From positions 1 to 40,577 of IMG/VR virus record IMGVR_UViG_3300028393_001381: a stretch of 40,577 bases of DNA; one strand, 5' to 3'. The DNA comes from a virus. A program made the translations under genes and the position numbers. The notes beneath the pieces are model-generated. The model was given only the letters and a program-made list of their open reading frames with translations, was not told the DNA's origin and searched no databases. Shown here one piece after another: positions 33,046 to 39,981 of this stretch. The first letter of the stretch is position 1; every line of letters starts with the position of its first letter.

Positions 33046-33905
33046 TCACAGGTGCCAGTGGCTTAATTGGCCGAGAAATGTGCAACCAATTAAGCTCGTT
33101 GCATGATGTGACAGCCGTTGATAATAACCAAAGATTTGTAGGCTATCAGCCACCCGGTTGTAACTTTATCAAATCTAACCTAGTTGAATATTTACAACAC
33201 GCTAATAATAACTTTGATATTGTATATCATCTAGCCGCTACTAATGGAACAAAATATTTTTATAGTCAACCTAATGATGTATTACGCAATAATGTAACGT
33301 TAGATTTAGAAATGTTTAGATTTGTAGAATCTAATCCTGCATGTAAACTTGTGTACGCTAGTAGCAGTGAAGTAATGGCGGGCGCAACTGTATTTCCTAC
33401 TCCCGAACTAACCGATATTGCTATTAGCAATATACATAATCCACGTTGGAGTTACATGTTACCCAAGGTACTTGCAGAAAATTATCTATTCAATAGCAAT
33501 ATTGATTTTTTAATCATTCGATTCTTTAATGTGTATAGTGAGCATACAGGATCAGGACATTTTTTAAAAGACATCGTTGATAAAATACAAAACAAAAATT
33601 TTGAATTAATTGGCTCTGATGAAACTCGTTCTTTTTGTTATGTAAGTGATGCGGTAGACGCTGTTATCAAAATTTCAGATTCTAGTAGATGTGTAGTAAA
33701 TGTAGGTAGTGATGAAGAACTACGAATTATTGATGCGGCTAATATCATTGCTAATGCACTAGGCGAGAGTAATGTAATATGGACAACTAAGCCTGGGCTA
33801 ACTGGTAGTGCTAAAAATCGTAGACCGGATATCACAGAACTGAAAAGGTTGTTGCCAACCTTTTCACCCAAATCATTTAAAGAAGTATTAACTAAACTTT
33901 ATTGA
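33018..33905 (+). CDS. NAD-dependent nucleotide-sugar epimerase/dehydratase
   Basis: The ATG at 33018 (MASNRKKILI) gives 295 residues. ITGASGLIG (10-18) is the GxxGxxG loop of extended SDRs, YHLAATNG follows, YASSSEVMAG supplies the catalytic Ser/Thr region and YMLPK the Tyr-x-x-x-Lys pair. RFFNVYSEH and a GSDETRSFCYVSDAV segment are typical of UDP-sugar epimerases and dehydratases. It is the last plus-strand gene of the island and its stop overlaps the tail-fibre-like gene by 7 nt. It probably makes a sugar for surface or virion glycosylation. Confidence 0.8.
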   Translation: MASNRKKILITGASGLIGREMCNQLSSLHDVTAVDNNQRFVGYQPPGCNFIKSNLVEYLQHANNNFDIVYHLAATNGTKYFYSQPNDVLRNNVTLDLEMFRFVESNPACKLVYASSSEVMAGATVFPTPELTDIAISNIHNPRWSYMLPKVLAENYLFNSNIDFLIIRFFNVYSEHTGSGHFLKDIVDKIQNKNFELIGSDETRSFCYVSDAVDAVIKISDSSRCVVNVGSDEELRIIDAANIIANALGESNVIWTTKPGLTGSAKNRRPDITELKRLLPTFSPKSFKEVLTKLY

Positions 33906-35191
33906 AGTCTGTACCATGTGGTATTAGCAGAACGATAGATATATTCAAATGTTGTGGGCGCTGTAACCGCACCCGCAAATGTGCCTGACAAGGTCGGGCC
34001 TGCTGTCATAGCTAGTGTCACGTTGGTTGTGTGTACTGAAATAATACATAATTGTCCGTCTACTGGACCTGTTGGCATTGTCAAAGTAGCTGTTAAACTT
34101 CCTGATGTTACTAACAAAATATTCTTGTGCTTAGTTGTACTTAATACGTATGTAGTACTTGTGGCCACAGTAATAAAATTAGCTGGAGAAATTCTAAGTC
34201 CGGAATAGACCAAATTACCAGTAATAGTAATTCCACCGGCGTCTATTGTTTGAACAACTGTTGGGGTACCCGATGCGTCTGCCGCAAACAAATTAAGTCT
34301 GCCAGGCAATACTCCTGCACTAACTGTACCTGCAACTGATGCATTTATACCTGCGGCACTTTTAACTGTACCATCAGAAGTTCTTCCTGTAAAACCAATA
34401 GTAAAGATATAATCATTATTTGCTAAAGTTGTTGGGCTTGCAACTGTACCTTTAGAACGAGAAAGGAACATCGCAGTAGCATCAGCATCGTTGTGATACG
34501 TGTTAATAACAAACGGATCTTGTCCACTACCAGTTCCGCCTGCTTGGGTAAAAATTGAAATTCCGTTTGATGTTAGATCCGTATTTAATGTAATACGTCC
34601 TGAGGTAATAGAACCAGAAACAGTCAGCAAACCCCCAGCAGACGGCAAATTAGTAGTTGCCCATGTTAGACCAGTTCCTGCTGGCCCTACAGCATTAGTC
34701 CCCGTGTAAAAAGGAAGTTGACTAGTTATACCAGCGGCTACCGGAACGATAGCACTTAATAAACCTGCGCCGTCAATTTGTAAGCCTCCAGCATTAATCT
34801 TAACTCCGCCCAAAGTAGTTGGTGCCGCATTTGGTAAGCTATAGCCGCCTGCTGATACGATTGCTGTGATTGTATTTGATCCACTATTATAGCTGAATGA
34901 AATTCCACTGTTTCCAGCATTTCCGCCTACTAAAGACGCACCCGCATCGATCTTTGCTTGTGTTGCAGTATAATATTTGTTTGTCGATCCCTGTGTAACT
35001 TGGTCTGTTGTTAATACAACAGTTCCAACAGATCCGTTAACGCTCTTAACTGGAGCTATCTGTGTTCCGCCAGAAGTCACATTATCTCCCGCCCACAAGT
35101 CTTTCGTATCAGTTGTGTAAATTAATTCACCTGATTTGAAAACTGTTGTTTGTCGTTGAGCGTCAGTTCCTCGTCTAATTTGTAGCGCCAT
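33899..35191 (-). CDS. Phage tail-fibre-like structural protein
   Basis: The ATG at 35191 (MALQIRRGTDAQRQ) has a GGAGA ribosome site and is preferred to a start ten codons upstream. The N-terminal RRGTDAQRQxxxFKSGELIYTTDTKDLWAGD block is typical of phage tail-fibre or baseplate-associated proteins. The rest is Gly/Ser/Thr/Asn-rich and repetitive, as in trimeric fibre shafts. About 430 residues. It is read from a T4-late-like promoter (35242-35249). The C-terminal end (about residues 340-430) would be the tip or receptor-binding part. Confidence 0.8.
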   Translation of the reverse strand: MALQIRRGTDAQRQTTVFKSGELIYTTDTKDLWAGDNVTSGGTQIAPVKSVNGSVGTVVLTTDQVTQGSTNKYYTATQAKIDAGASLVGGNAGNSGISFSYNSGSNTITAIVSAGGYSLPNAAPTTLGGVKINAGGLQIDGAGLLSAIVPVAAGITSQLPFYTGTNAVGPAGTGLTWATTNLPSAGGLLTVSGSITSGRITLNTDLTSNGISIFTQAGGTGSGQDPFVINTYHNDADATAMFLSRSKGTVASPTTLANNDYIFTIGFTGRTSDGTVKSAAGINASVAGTVSAGVLPGRLNLFAADASGTPTVVQTIDAGGITITGNLVYSGLRISPANFITVATSTTYVLSTTKHKNILLVTSGSLTATLTMPTGPVDGQLCIISVHTTNVTLAMTAGPTLSGTFAGAVTAPTTFEYIYRSANTTWYRLQ

Positions 35192-35241
35192 TGATATCTC
35201 CGTATATACTAGTAGGGGCACGGCCCCAAGTTCTTATATAC

Positions 35242-35249
35242 TATTTATT
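35242..35249 (-). promoter_or_regulatory. T4-late-like promoter box AATAAATA
   Basis: On the minus strand AATAAATA differs by one base from the T4 late consensus TATAAATA. It lies about 50 nt before the start of the tail-fibre-like gene, a normal leader length, and just after the terminator of the preceding operon. This is the best placed late-type box in the window. Confidence 0.55.
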
Positions 35250-35271
35250 CTCTACGCACAGAAGCTACAGC

Positions 35272-35299
35272 CAAAAAAATAGGGCCCGAAGGCCCTATT
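35272..35299 (-). terminator. Rho-independent terminator (UUCG loop)
   Basis: On the minus strand the 9-bp perfect stem AATAGGGCC / GGCCCTATT closes a TTCG tetraloop and is followed by a run of T. It lies 15 nt after the stop of the metallophosphoesterase gene, so it ends that operon before the late tail-fibre promoter. The UUCG loop is typical of efficient phage terminators. Confidence 0.85.
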
Positions 35300-35313
35300 A
35301 AAGTACTACTATA

Positions 35314-35922
35314 TTACATGGTAGGACCGTTTCCACTCTTGAATCCTATTGATCCGCCTTCTGCTTCAATACGTGCAATAACATCTTCAAACAAGATAGG
35401 CGCAAAGTCAGGAGTTTGTTCCACGCAAACACAATGGTAGCGTGTATCAATTTCATCACTGTATAAGATTTCTCCAGTTCTAGCATCAACTCCACGAGCT
35501 TTTTTCACACGATTTGCGTGAGTATGTCCGTGAATGTTGGTACCAAAACGACCCATTGAATCCGAATGTAACGGAATATGACTAAGAATCATACCATTCA
35601 TAACGTGATAAGCTCTAAGCTCTCTAAAGTACAAGCGATACTCGTCGTCTCTGAAGATATCGTGGTTACCACGGATTAAAACTTTGTCACCGTTTAAGCG
35701 GCTCATGATTTTTAACGCTTTACGATTGATAACAACGTCACCCAAATGGTACACCTTGTCAGTGGGCTTTACCCGTTCGTTCCACGCCTTAACCATTGCT
35801 TCGTCCATTTCCTCAGCTGAGTCCCATGGGCGAAGTTTTGTAACACCATCGTTACGTGTGAAGCGACAGACGCCGGTGTGTCCAAAATGCGTGTCGCTGA
35901 CTAAAAATACACTAGGCATCAT
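35314..35922 (-). CDS. Calcineurin-like metallophosphoesterase
   Basis: The metal-binding motifs appear in order: SDTHFGH (Asp10, His12, His15), HLGDVV, RGNHD, a middle HIPLH and HGHTH. This is the complete signature of the metallophosphoesterase fold with two metal ions. These enzymes cleave phosphomono- or diesters such as cyclic nucleotides or capped ends. Two adjacent ATGs (35922 and 35919) follow an AGGAGGG site; the second has the better spacing. It is transcribed from the perfect sigma-70 promoter at 35948-35976 and ends at the terminator. Confidence 0.85.
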   Translation of the reverse strand: MMPSVFLVSDTHFGHTGVCRFTRNDGVTKLRPWDSAEEMDEAMVKAWNERVKPTDKVYHLGDVVINRKALKIMSRLNGDKVLIRGNHDIFRDDEYRLYFRELRAYHVMNGMILSHIPLHSDSMGRFGTNIHGHTHANRVKKARGVDARTGEILYSDEIDTRYHCVCVEQTPDFAPILFEDVIARIEAEGGSIGFKSGNGPTM

Positions 35923-35947
35923 GCCCTCCTTTCTTGTTTATGTATGT

Positions 35948-35976
35948 ATTATACAACCAAAAGGAGAGTTTGTCAA
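35948..35976 (-). promoter_or_regulatory. Consensus sigma-70 promoter
   Basis: On the minus strand TTGACA (35971-35976), 17 bp, then TATAAT (35948-35953): a perfect match in both hexamers and spacing. It directs the metallophosphoesterase gene. Promoters this strong are typical of phage early genes read by the host polymerase. Confidence 0.85.
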
Positions 35977-35989
35977 CTGTTCGTTTTGG

Positions 35990-36214
35990 CTATACTACTC
36001 TGCAATATCGTGTTTGAAAAGAAAATTGATCCTTTTCGTATAGTGTATCACTAGCGTGATCACCGTAACGAACTGTATTACCTTCAATTTCACGAATAGT
36101 TACAACTCGATCTGTGCCATCTGCTTGTGCCCATTCCTGCCCTACAGCAAGTTCATTTACTGGATAGATATATCCGCACATTAGGTTACGACCGTTTACG
36201 TTTTCAACTCTCAT
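35990..36214 (-). CDS. Small phage hypothetical protein (74 aa)
   Basis: The ATG at 36214 with a GGAGAG ribosome site is preferred over an upstream TTG. The protein is short and beta-rich (GYIYPVNEL, then GQEWAQADGTDRVVTIREIEGNTVRYG), consistent with a small barrel or SH3-like fold of unknown role. Its start overlaps the stop of the P-loop kinase-like gene by 1 nt. No catalytic motif is visible. Confidence 0.7.
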   Translation of the reverse strand: MRVENVNGRNLMCGYIYPVNELAVGQEWAQADGTDRVVTIREIEGNTVRYGDHASDTLYEKDQFSFQTRYCRVV

Positions 36215-36675
36215 TATACTCTCCAAATTTCCTTGAAGCCTTCCGCATCGGTAGGGTATTCAAAGTTATCAATCATACCTTGTACAACTTCCCAAGGAAT
36301 TGGTTGGTTCACACGCAATGCCAAACGTTCCTTTAATACTGATATCTCAGGTGTTGGAAACACCACAGCAATATGATAGTAGTCTGGAAGCATATTGAAC
36401 TTGCGAGCACGACTTTTAACAGTGGTACTGGTTTGATCCCAAAGTACATCACGCCCGGCTGTTCTAGCGGCCACAACTTCTTGCGCCATTAGTTCAACTG
36501 CTGTGGGCATGTATTCTTCGAACACTTCTCTATATGTCTTGCCTTGCTGTTTGGCATACTCATGCACATGATGATCAGTGCTTACATACTCCATGCCTTC
36601 GGTCCATACTTGACTTCTAAGCCAAGTGCTTTTGCCTGCGGCAGGTACTCCAATTAATTGATAACACTTTGGCAT
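36214..36675 (-). CDS. P-loop kinase-like protein (polynucleotide-kinase type)
   Basis: IGVPAAGKST (8-17) is a Walker A loop, followed by STDHH (about residue 32) at the position of the conserved Asp, and DVLWDQTSTT as the second strand ending. HIAVVFPTP and ALRVNQPIP lie where the lid and adenine-binding parts are. The order matches the kinase domain of T4-type polynucleotide kinases and related small-molecule kinases. The phosphatase half of the T4 enzyme is absent. With the neighbouring phosphatases this forms a phosphate-handling group of early genes. Confidence 0.75.
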   Translation of the reverse strand: MPKCYQLIGVPAAGKSTWLRSQVWTEGMEYVSTDHHVHEYAKQQGKTYREVFEEYMPTAVELMAQEVVAARTAGRDVLWDQTSTTVKSRARKFNMLPDYYHIAVVFPTPEISVLKERLALRVNQPIPWEVVQGMIDNFEYPTDAEGFKEIWRV

Positions 36676-36842
36676 TAATGTACCGCTTCCTTAACATCCA
36701 CATCACATTCAACTATCCAATTGTCAAACTGGGTAAACTTATTTACTTCAACACCAAGTCCAACTGCTTCGTTGACAAAATGCTTTAGTAGCGCATTGTA
36801 CAACTCATCAGGCATGGTGTCTTTGTCAAATTTGATCTTCAT
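36675..36842 (-). CDS. Small hypothetical protein (55 aa)
   Basis: The frame runs from the ATG at 36842 (MKIKFDKDTMPDEL) to TAA at 36675, which overlaps the ATG of the P-loop gene by 1 nt; the upstream gene's stop also touches its start. It is a compact acidic protein with an amphipathic centre (YNALLKHFVNEAV). The exact packing between two genes makes it a convincing coding gene. No function is recognised. Confidence 0.65.
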   Translation of the reverse strand: MKIKFDKDTMPDELYNALLKHFVNEAVGLGVEVNKFTQFDNWIVECDVDVKEAVH

Positions 36843-37318
36843 TATATATCTCCGTCCTGGCGCATGAACTCATCTCCTGCAAGAGGTACTGGCTTTTCAT
36901 CTGGATCATATGTCCAACCCAAATGCTTCATCATGCGATGCTTGACCAACAGGTTAGGCGCACGGAAACGCTCTGTATCATTGAAGCCCATCATGACTCC
37001 AACCTCACAAACCGCACCCGATCTGCAGATGCCAGCAAAACAATGAACAACCACATTCATGCGATTTTCCAATGCGTGTTGCAGTAGTCGAACCAGCTCA
37101 GCGGCCTGCTCATGACTGCAACGCATGGCTTCATCCAATGCAAAGTCTTTTTCTTCGATGTCCAAGAACTCAAAGTTGTGACGCTCTTTGAATTGGTGCT
37201 TGGCTTCAGGACGCCAGCTTGCAGGATCAACAATGCTGATCAACATACTGTTTGGTCCAGCATCGTGGTGAAATCCTGTTGGGATATCAGCGGCGGCTAC
37301 ATTTTCAATCCATGGCAT
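36842..37318 (-). CDS. Protein-tyrosine / dual-specificity phosphatase-like protein
   Basis: VVHCFAGICRSGAV holds the Cys-x5-Arg active site (Cys93, Arg99) of Cys-dependent phosphatases, preceded by the strand VVV. An upstream acidic segment (LDIEEKDFALDEA) may give the general acid. Members of this fold remove phosphate from Tyr/Ser/Thr, RNA 5' ends or inositol phosphates. In this position, among other phosphate enzymes, an RNA or nucleotide substrate is possible. It overlaps the upstream gene by 14 nt. Confidence 0.8.
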   Translation of the reverse strand: MPWIENVAAADIPTGFHHDAGPNSMLISIVDPASWRPEAKHQFKERHNFEFLDIEEKDFALDEAMRCSHEQAAELVRLLQHALENRMNVVVHCFAGICRSGAVCEVGVMMGFNDTERFRAPNLLVKHRMMKHLGWTYDPDEKPVPLAGDEFMRQDGDI

Positions 37319-37595
37319 TTTGTTCTTCCTTTACGGGTTGGTTAGGAATGTTTGCGTCACCGTTCTCAACATTGGCAAACACAAAGCCTAATCCTAACAA
37401 TGTTTTCATTTCAAATTCTGTACAGTTGCCGCGAAAGATAAAAATTCTACGAGTTAAATCATCCTTGGCATAGTAAATTCTATAACTTACTCGAGGCACG
37501 TTTAACTTGTCGGCTAACATTGGCATAGTAACTTCGTCACTCCAATCTTCGGAGACAGAGAGCCTAGTTTGCTCATAGTAAAAATCTTTCATCAT
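37305..37595 (-). CDS. Phage hypothetical protein (96 aa)
   Basis: This soluble protein starts MMKDFYYEQTRLSV, has a beta-rich middle (RVSYRIYYAKDDLTRRIFIF) and an acidic, Asn-rich tail. The start overlaps the upstream stop by 4 nt. I do not recognise a family. It is one of a run of small genes transcribed from the sigma-70 promoter at 38377-38405. Confidence 0.65.
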   Translation of the reverse strand: MMKDFYYEQTRLSVSEDWSDEVTMPMLADKLNVPRVSYRIYYAKDDLTRRIFIFRGNCTEFEMKTLLGLGFVFANVENGDANIPNQPVKEEQNAMD

Positions 37596-37822
37596 ACTCG
37601 TTCTTTCTTAACACGGCCGATGCGGCTGGCTTTGTTCCAATCGTATGCAACACCGTCTGGGCACTTGCCTTCTGCAACAGTGTCAACACCAAATCGACCT
37701 ACTACTTCAAAATCTGAACCTTTGATTGTTACAAAGATTCCAACTGCTTTGGCAAATGCCATTGCTTCGTTCAATGTGATGAACCGTTCTAGTTCTTTAT
37801 CATTACAAATTACTTTATACAT
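37592..37822 (-). CDS. Phage hypothetical protein (76 aa)
   Basis: This is a small alpha/beta protein (MYKVICNDKELERF, then EAMAFAKAVGIFVTIKGSDFEVVGRFG) with a basic C-terminal tail. It overlaps the SWIM-finger gene by 8 nt (ATGTATAA) and the next gene by 4 nt. It looks like a compact phage early protein of unknown function; no catalytic residues stand out. Confidence 0.65.
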   Translation of the reverse strand: MYKVICNDKELERFITLNEAMAFAKAVGIFVTIKGSDFEVVGRFGVDTVAEGKCPDGVAYDWNKASRIGRVKKERV

Positions 37823-38150
37823 TCTTTTCCAATTCTTTTATATGTTTACAATCTCCACGGAATGTAAAACCTGGACATGTGCAAGTTTTTTCTTCCGGGT
37901 TCACAAAATACTTATTACCCTTGCTACCAAGAATAATAATCAAATCACTTTTAACTTCTGCATCAAAAGGATTACTTTTTAATTCTTCAAATTTACGTCC
38001 ACGCTTGTCGATGCGTATTGGTTTTTTGAAATAAAACGGTTCGCCTTTACCAAACTTAATATAGGCAATCATTTTATCGCCATCCAAAAGATAAGTGTGG
38101 TTCGCTTGTAGGCTACCTTCCCAAACTGTAGTTTCTTTTACTGCTTGCAT
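37815..38150 (-). CDS. SWIM zinc-finger protein (111 aa)
   Basis: The C-terminus has CTCPGFTFRGDCKH, that is Cys90-x-Cys92, Cys101-x-His103, the SWIM zinc-finger spacing. SWIM fingers bind DNA or proteins and occur in recombination and RNA-polymerase-associated proteins. The N-terminal part is a beta-rich region (YIKFGKGEPFYFKKPIRI). It overlaps the 65-residue gene upstream by 1 nt. A regulatory or nucleic-acid role is likely, but the partner is unknown. Confidence 0.75.
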   Translation of the reverse strand: MQAVKETTVWEGSLQANHTYLLDGDKMIAYIKFGKGEPFYFKKPIRIDKRGRKFEELKSNPFDAEVKSDLIIILGSKGNKYFVNPEEKTCTCPGFTFRGDCKHIKELEKNV

Positions 38151-38347
38151 TATTTCACCATCAATCCAACAAGTTCAAAATATTCGGAGTGCGGCACGTA
38201 GAAATCCGTTCTTGGATCCCAATACTTGCCTTCTTGAGGATCATAGTACAGTATACGGCCGTTGAAATAAAATGGGCCTTCCAAACCTTTACGGATTTGG
38301 TAACCTTGCATGATATCTTCCGTTTTACCCAATACACGATAACCCAT
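38150..38347 (-). CDS. Small phage hypothetical protein (65 aa)
   Basis: This is a Tyr/Phe/Gly-rich small protein (GYQIRKGLEGPFYFNGRILYYD) with a beta character. It is the first gene after the sigma-70 promoter and has a GGAG-type ribosome site. Its stop overlaps the SWIM-finger ATG (TAATG). No family is recognised. Confidence 0.65.
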   Translation of the reverse strand: MGYRVLGKTEDIMQGYQIRKGLEGPFYFNGRILYYDPQEGKYWDPRTDFYVPHSEYFELVGLMVK

Positions 38348-38376
38348 TTCTGCTCCTTTTTTGCTAGTATGTGTAT

Positions 38377-38405
38377 ATTATACAGTCAAAAAGAAGTCCT
38401 GTCAA
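38377..38405 (-). promoter_or_regulatory. Consensus sigma-70 promoter
   Basis: On the minus strand TTGACA (38400-38405), 17 bp, then TATAAT (38377-38382), again a perfect match. The TTGAC and TATAATA surroundings resemble the promoter at 35948. It drives the genes from 38347 downward. Confidence 0.85.
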
Positions 38406-38411
38406 CTGTGC

Positions 38412-38566
38412 GTCAACAGGACTGGTGTTGTTATAAAACAACGAATTAGTGGGGAGAGATTGTTGTGTCGGGAACTCTCCCCAAAACCCCGGATACACAG
38501 CCCATCCCACATTTCGTGTATCGCGGATGCTGGGTTCTCAGCCTAGGCTAAGGTGGGCCAGCAGTT
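38412..38566. other. Structured non-coding region next to the Ro60-like gene
   Basis: Between the end of the Ro60-like gene and the promoter at 38377 there is no credible gene. The stretch holds several perfect stems: GTTGTT/AACAAC near 38427-38442, GGGGAGAG/CTCTCCCC (38451-38458 with 38475-38482), GATACAC/GTGTATC (about 38492-38523) and GCTGG/CCAGC around AGCCTAGGCT. The density suggests a folded RNA, transcribed perhaps as the 3' part of the Ro60-like transcript. The strand is not determined. Simple terminators are a possible alternative but no long T run follows. Confidence 0.4.
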
Positions 38567-38568
38567 AC

Positions 38569-39981
38569 TTACAGAGCGTAACGATCACTCATTACAGTCT
38601 TAAGCATGATGCCTTCTGGAGTGAACTGATCCAAGTCAGCGGCTAGCAAGCTAGTCATTATACTTGGGCTAAATCCACTTACCAATGCGACACCACTCTT
38701 GTCAGCCTTAACAGGCACGTTGTCTGAACTGTTTAGGTTCCAGAAAACAATCTGTGGCATGCTGTAGCCAGCGGCTTCGAACTTGCGTTCGATCATTTCC
38801 ATGGCGCTGTCGTCGTGCTTGGCGCATTGGTTGAACTGCATGTCACTCAAGATCAGCAACATGGCTGGCATGTCGCTGGCTGGTACTGAACCCTTAACCG
38901 CAACGTCTAGGATCTTGTCCATAGCCGCATTTAGGTTAGTGCTCATGTCCCAATCACTCTTGCTCATTTGAGCAACCTTGTCAACAATATTACCCTTTAG
39001 AGTAACAAGTTGTGGCTTGCTAGAGAAAGTCAAGAATGTGTCCTTGAACACACCCTTGTTCTTGTCTGCTAGGTACAAGCCCAAGCTGATTGAAACATCC
39101 ATGCAAGTCACATTAGTGTTCTTTCCTGCTGGGCAACTCATAGAACCACTAACGTCTACGATTGGCATGATGCTGGCATCTCCAACGTAGTTTGGCAAAG
39201 CGTCCCACTGTGCCACAATGTGGTCAGTAGCTGTCTTGTCCAAACTTGAACGGTAAGAACCGATAACACCCTTCAGCACATCATGTGGAAAGATTGCAGA
39301 GGCGTTAACCTTAACAGTCTTGTCACCACTTACCAACTTGGCCACATACTCAGCAAATGCTGGTGTGTGACGGCTGAATGCCTTCTTGTAGTTGCGCGAA
39401 GCAACACTTGGCACGTGGCTGAAGTTGATGTTGTCCCAATCTCCTGCACACATTTGGGTTTCAACAACTGTGGTCATTGTTACCAATGACTTGCGGTACT
39501 GCTTTGGAGACATTCCGAAGAATGCTCGTACTTCAGCCGCAATCTTGCCCTTACGAGGAGTCCACTTTGCGGCCAGTCCGTTCTTAGCACGTAGGGCATC
39601 GCCCAACATGGTATAAGCGGCTGACTTCAGAACTGGGTCTTGGAACACAAAGATGTCATCCCAACGACCAACTTCTGGGATCTTCTTTAGAAGAGCCAAA
39701 GCGGCGTCTGGGTCACGCTTTTCTAGATGTACTAGAATGTCGCGGAACAGTTGACGTTCACCTGCACCACCGCGCACATCACGTGCCCATTGTGCGATGC
39801 GTAGTGCTACGTCTGAGTTTTCCACGTAAGCCGCGGTGAACTCACGAGTGATGTCCTTACCACGGCTTGCGCCGATGTTGTAAAACAAGTCAACACAAGC
39901 TGATGCTGTGGACTTACGTGCCTTCATACCGTTTGCGGTACGGGCTTCTTGATTTGCTACTGCGTTTACAAATGCGTTCAT
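38569..39981 (-). CDS. Ro60/TROVE-like (DUF2828-like) protein with von Willebrand A domain
   Basis: The 470-residue protein has an N-terminal helical-repeat half with RDVRGGAGERQLFRDIL and VGRWDDIFVF, segments typical of TROVE/DUF2828 proteins, then MTTVVETQMCAGDW and NFSHVPSVAS. The C-terminal half is a von Willebrand A fold starting MPIVDVSGSMS, the DxSxS metal-binding site, with later ILSDMQF. In bacteria the Ro60 orthologue Rsr binds Y RNA and works with RNases in RNA quality control. Its codons look more GC-rich than those of the island. It has a TTAACA-N17-CATAAT promoter upstream. A phage RNA-remodelling role is inferred. Confidence 0.75.
   Translation of the reverse strand: MNAFVNAVANQEARTANGMKARKSTASACVDLFYNIGASRGKDITREFTAAYVENSDVALRIAQWARDVRGGAGERQLFRDILVHLEKRDPDAALALLKKIPEVGRWDDIFVFQDPVLKSAAYTMLGDALRAKNGLAAKWTPRKGKIAAEVRAFFGMSPKQYRKSLVTMTTVVETQMCAGDWDNINFSHVPSVASRNYKKAFSRHTPAFAEYVAKLVSGDKTVKVNASAIFPHDVLKGVIGSYRSSLDKTATDHIVAQWDALPNYVGDASIMPIVDVSGSMSCPAGKNTNVTCMDVSISLGLYLADKNKGVFKDTFLTFSSKPQLVTLKGNIVDKVAQMSKSDWDMSTNLNAAMDKILDVAVKGSVPASDMPAMLLILSDMQFNQCAKHDDSAMEMIERKFEAAGYSMPQIVFWNLNSSDNVPVKADKSGVALVSGFSPSIMTSLLAADLDQFTPEGIMLKTVMSDRYAL

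Noticed and set aside
38427-38442. GTTGTT/AACAAC hairpin as a Rho-independent terminator of the Ro60-like gene
   Set aside because: It is AT-rich and not followed by a T run on either strand; kept only as part of the structured region.
38361-38646. Short plus-strand frames beside the Ro60-like gene
   Set aside because: They cross the consensus promoter and the stem-loops and overlap the real gene on the other strand; no coding features.
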